Below are positions 48,208-48,371 of a stretch of DNA of 48,371 nt, piece by piece. The DNA is from an uncultured Dialister sp. (GTDB lineage Bacteria; Bacillota; Negativicutes; Veillonellales; Dialisteraceae): positions 1 through 48,371 of the forward strand of contig CAKPUX010000009.1 of NCBI GenBank assembly GCA_934193095.1. Direction: 5' to 3'. Under the pieces are notes generated by a model. It was not told where the DNA came from. It saw nothing but the letters and a program-made list of their open reading frames with translations, and ran no database searches. Numbering within the stretch: the first letter of the stretch is position 1; every line of letters begins with the position of its first letter. The position numbers and the translations under genes were made by a program.

Positions 48208-48371
48208 GAGGAAAATGGGGAAAGGGTTAGTGGTTCGGGGTTCGGGGTTAGCCCACGGGACGGGATGCCTCTTGATTGCGTACGAAAACTCTGTTCGAAT
48301 GAGAAATTAGATAATATGAAGTGACCTCACATTTGCAGCATCGTGGATTTACCCGTAAAATATGGTTTAGC

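Noticed and set aside
1..48371. tRNA or rRNA genes
   Set aside because: No cloverleaf with a GGTTCGAATCC-like arm or rRNA-like conserved stretch was noticed; a dedicated scan was not possible.

Overview
The window looks like chromosomal DNA of a low-to-mid GC Firmicute of the Negativicutes type (Dialister/Allisonella/Veillonellaceae-like; this placement is an inference). Pointers are the pyrB-pyrC-carA-carB-pyrK-pyrD operon with a PyrK-type class 1B dihydroorotate dehydrogenase, T-box leaders in front of pheST and metY, a BirA-type operator in front of bioY, a TAXI/TRAP transporter, and the trmFO-topA-dprA-comM-yraN neighbourhood. Almost all genes are on the minus strand; only an AdoMet-decarboxylase-like gene (24939-25433) and a PaaI thioesterase (44013-44486) are on the plus strand. 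No rRNA, tRNA, transposase or CRISPR array was seen.

Layout. 1-1760: dut-nudF (nucleotide sanitation) between two near-identical ~163-bp palindromic-ended repeats. 1760-3850: pnp. 4283-8121: a more AT-rich accessory block with a tail-anchored membrane protein, a small secreted protein, a VWA protein and a macrodomain/helical fusion protein, bracketed by two ~90-bp imperfect direct repeats; the VWA and macro genes are preceded by the same promoter-like module. 8637-16813: tightly coupled pyrimidine operon with its own sigma-A promoter and a leader inverted repeat. 17007-18629: OLD-family ATPase/TOPRIM nuclease. 18919-22623: TAXI binding protein, DUF1850 protein and fused TRAP permease. 22890-24322: dCTP deaminase translationally coupled to an HNH nuclease. 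24939-25433: SpeD-like protein lacking the pyruvoyl serine. 25605-29420: pheST with T-box. 29730-37491: trmFO, topA, dprA, comM, yraN. 37672-42034: bioY, a MaoC-like protein, YhfS-like thiolase and YhfT-like acyl ligase, a predicted biotin-linked cluster. 42081-43538: GtrA and a glycosyltransferase. 44013-48153: PaaI thioesterase, metY with T-box, orphan trpF and a P-loop/Asp23 fusion protein.

The striking genome-scale feature is the intergenic DNA. Nearly every gap carries combinations of the same repeat families: an approximately 150-bp element with inverted ends; a module with GCGGCGC/GCGCCGC hairpins; heptanucleotide tandem arrays (TGAGAAA/TTAGAAA, AGTCACT, CCCTAAT types); AGGGAAACGCTGATTC palindromes; and a duplicated 22-bp perfect hairpin. 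Several genes (nudF, trpF, topA, the macrodomain gene, dprA) end inside or exactly at such repeats, so the repeats supply their stop codons.

Best candidates for something undescribed are the VWA/macrodomain block with its shared promoter module, the dCTP deaminase-HNH nuclease pair, the SpeD-like pseudoenzyme, and the heptamer repeats that have become the 3' ends of genes. All functions are inferred from sequence reading alone; no database search was run.
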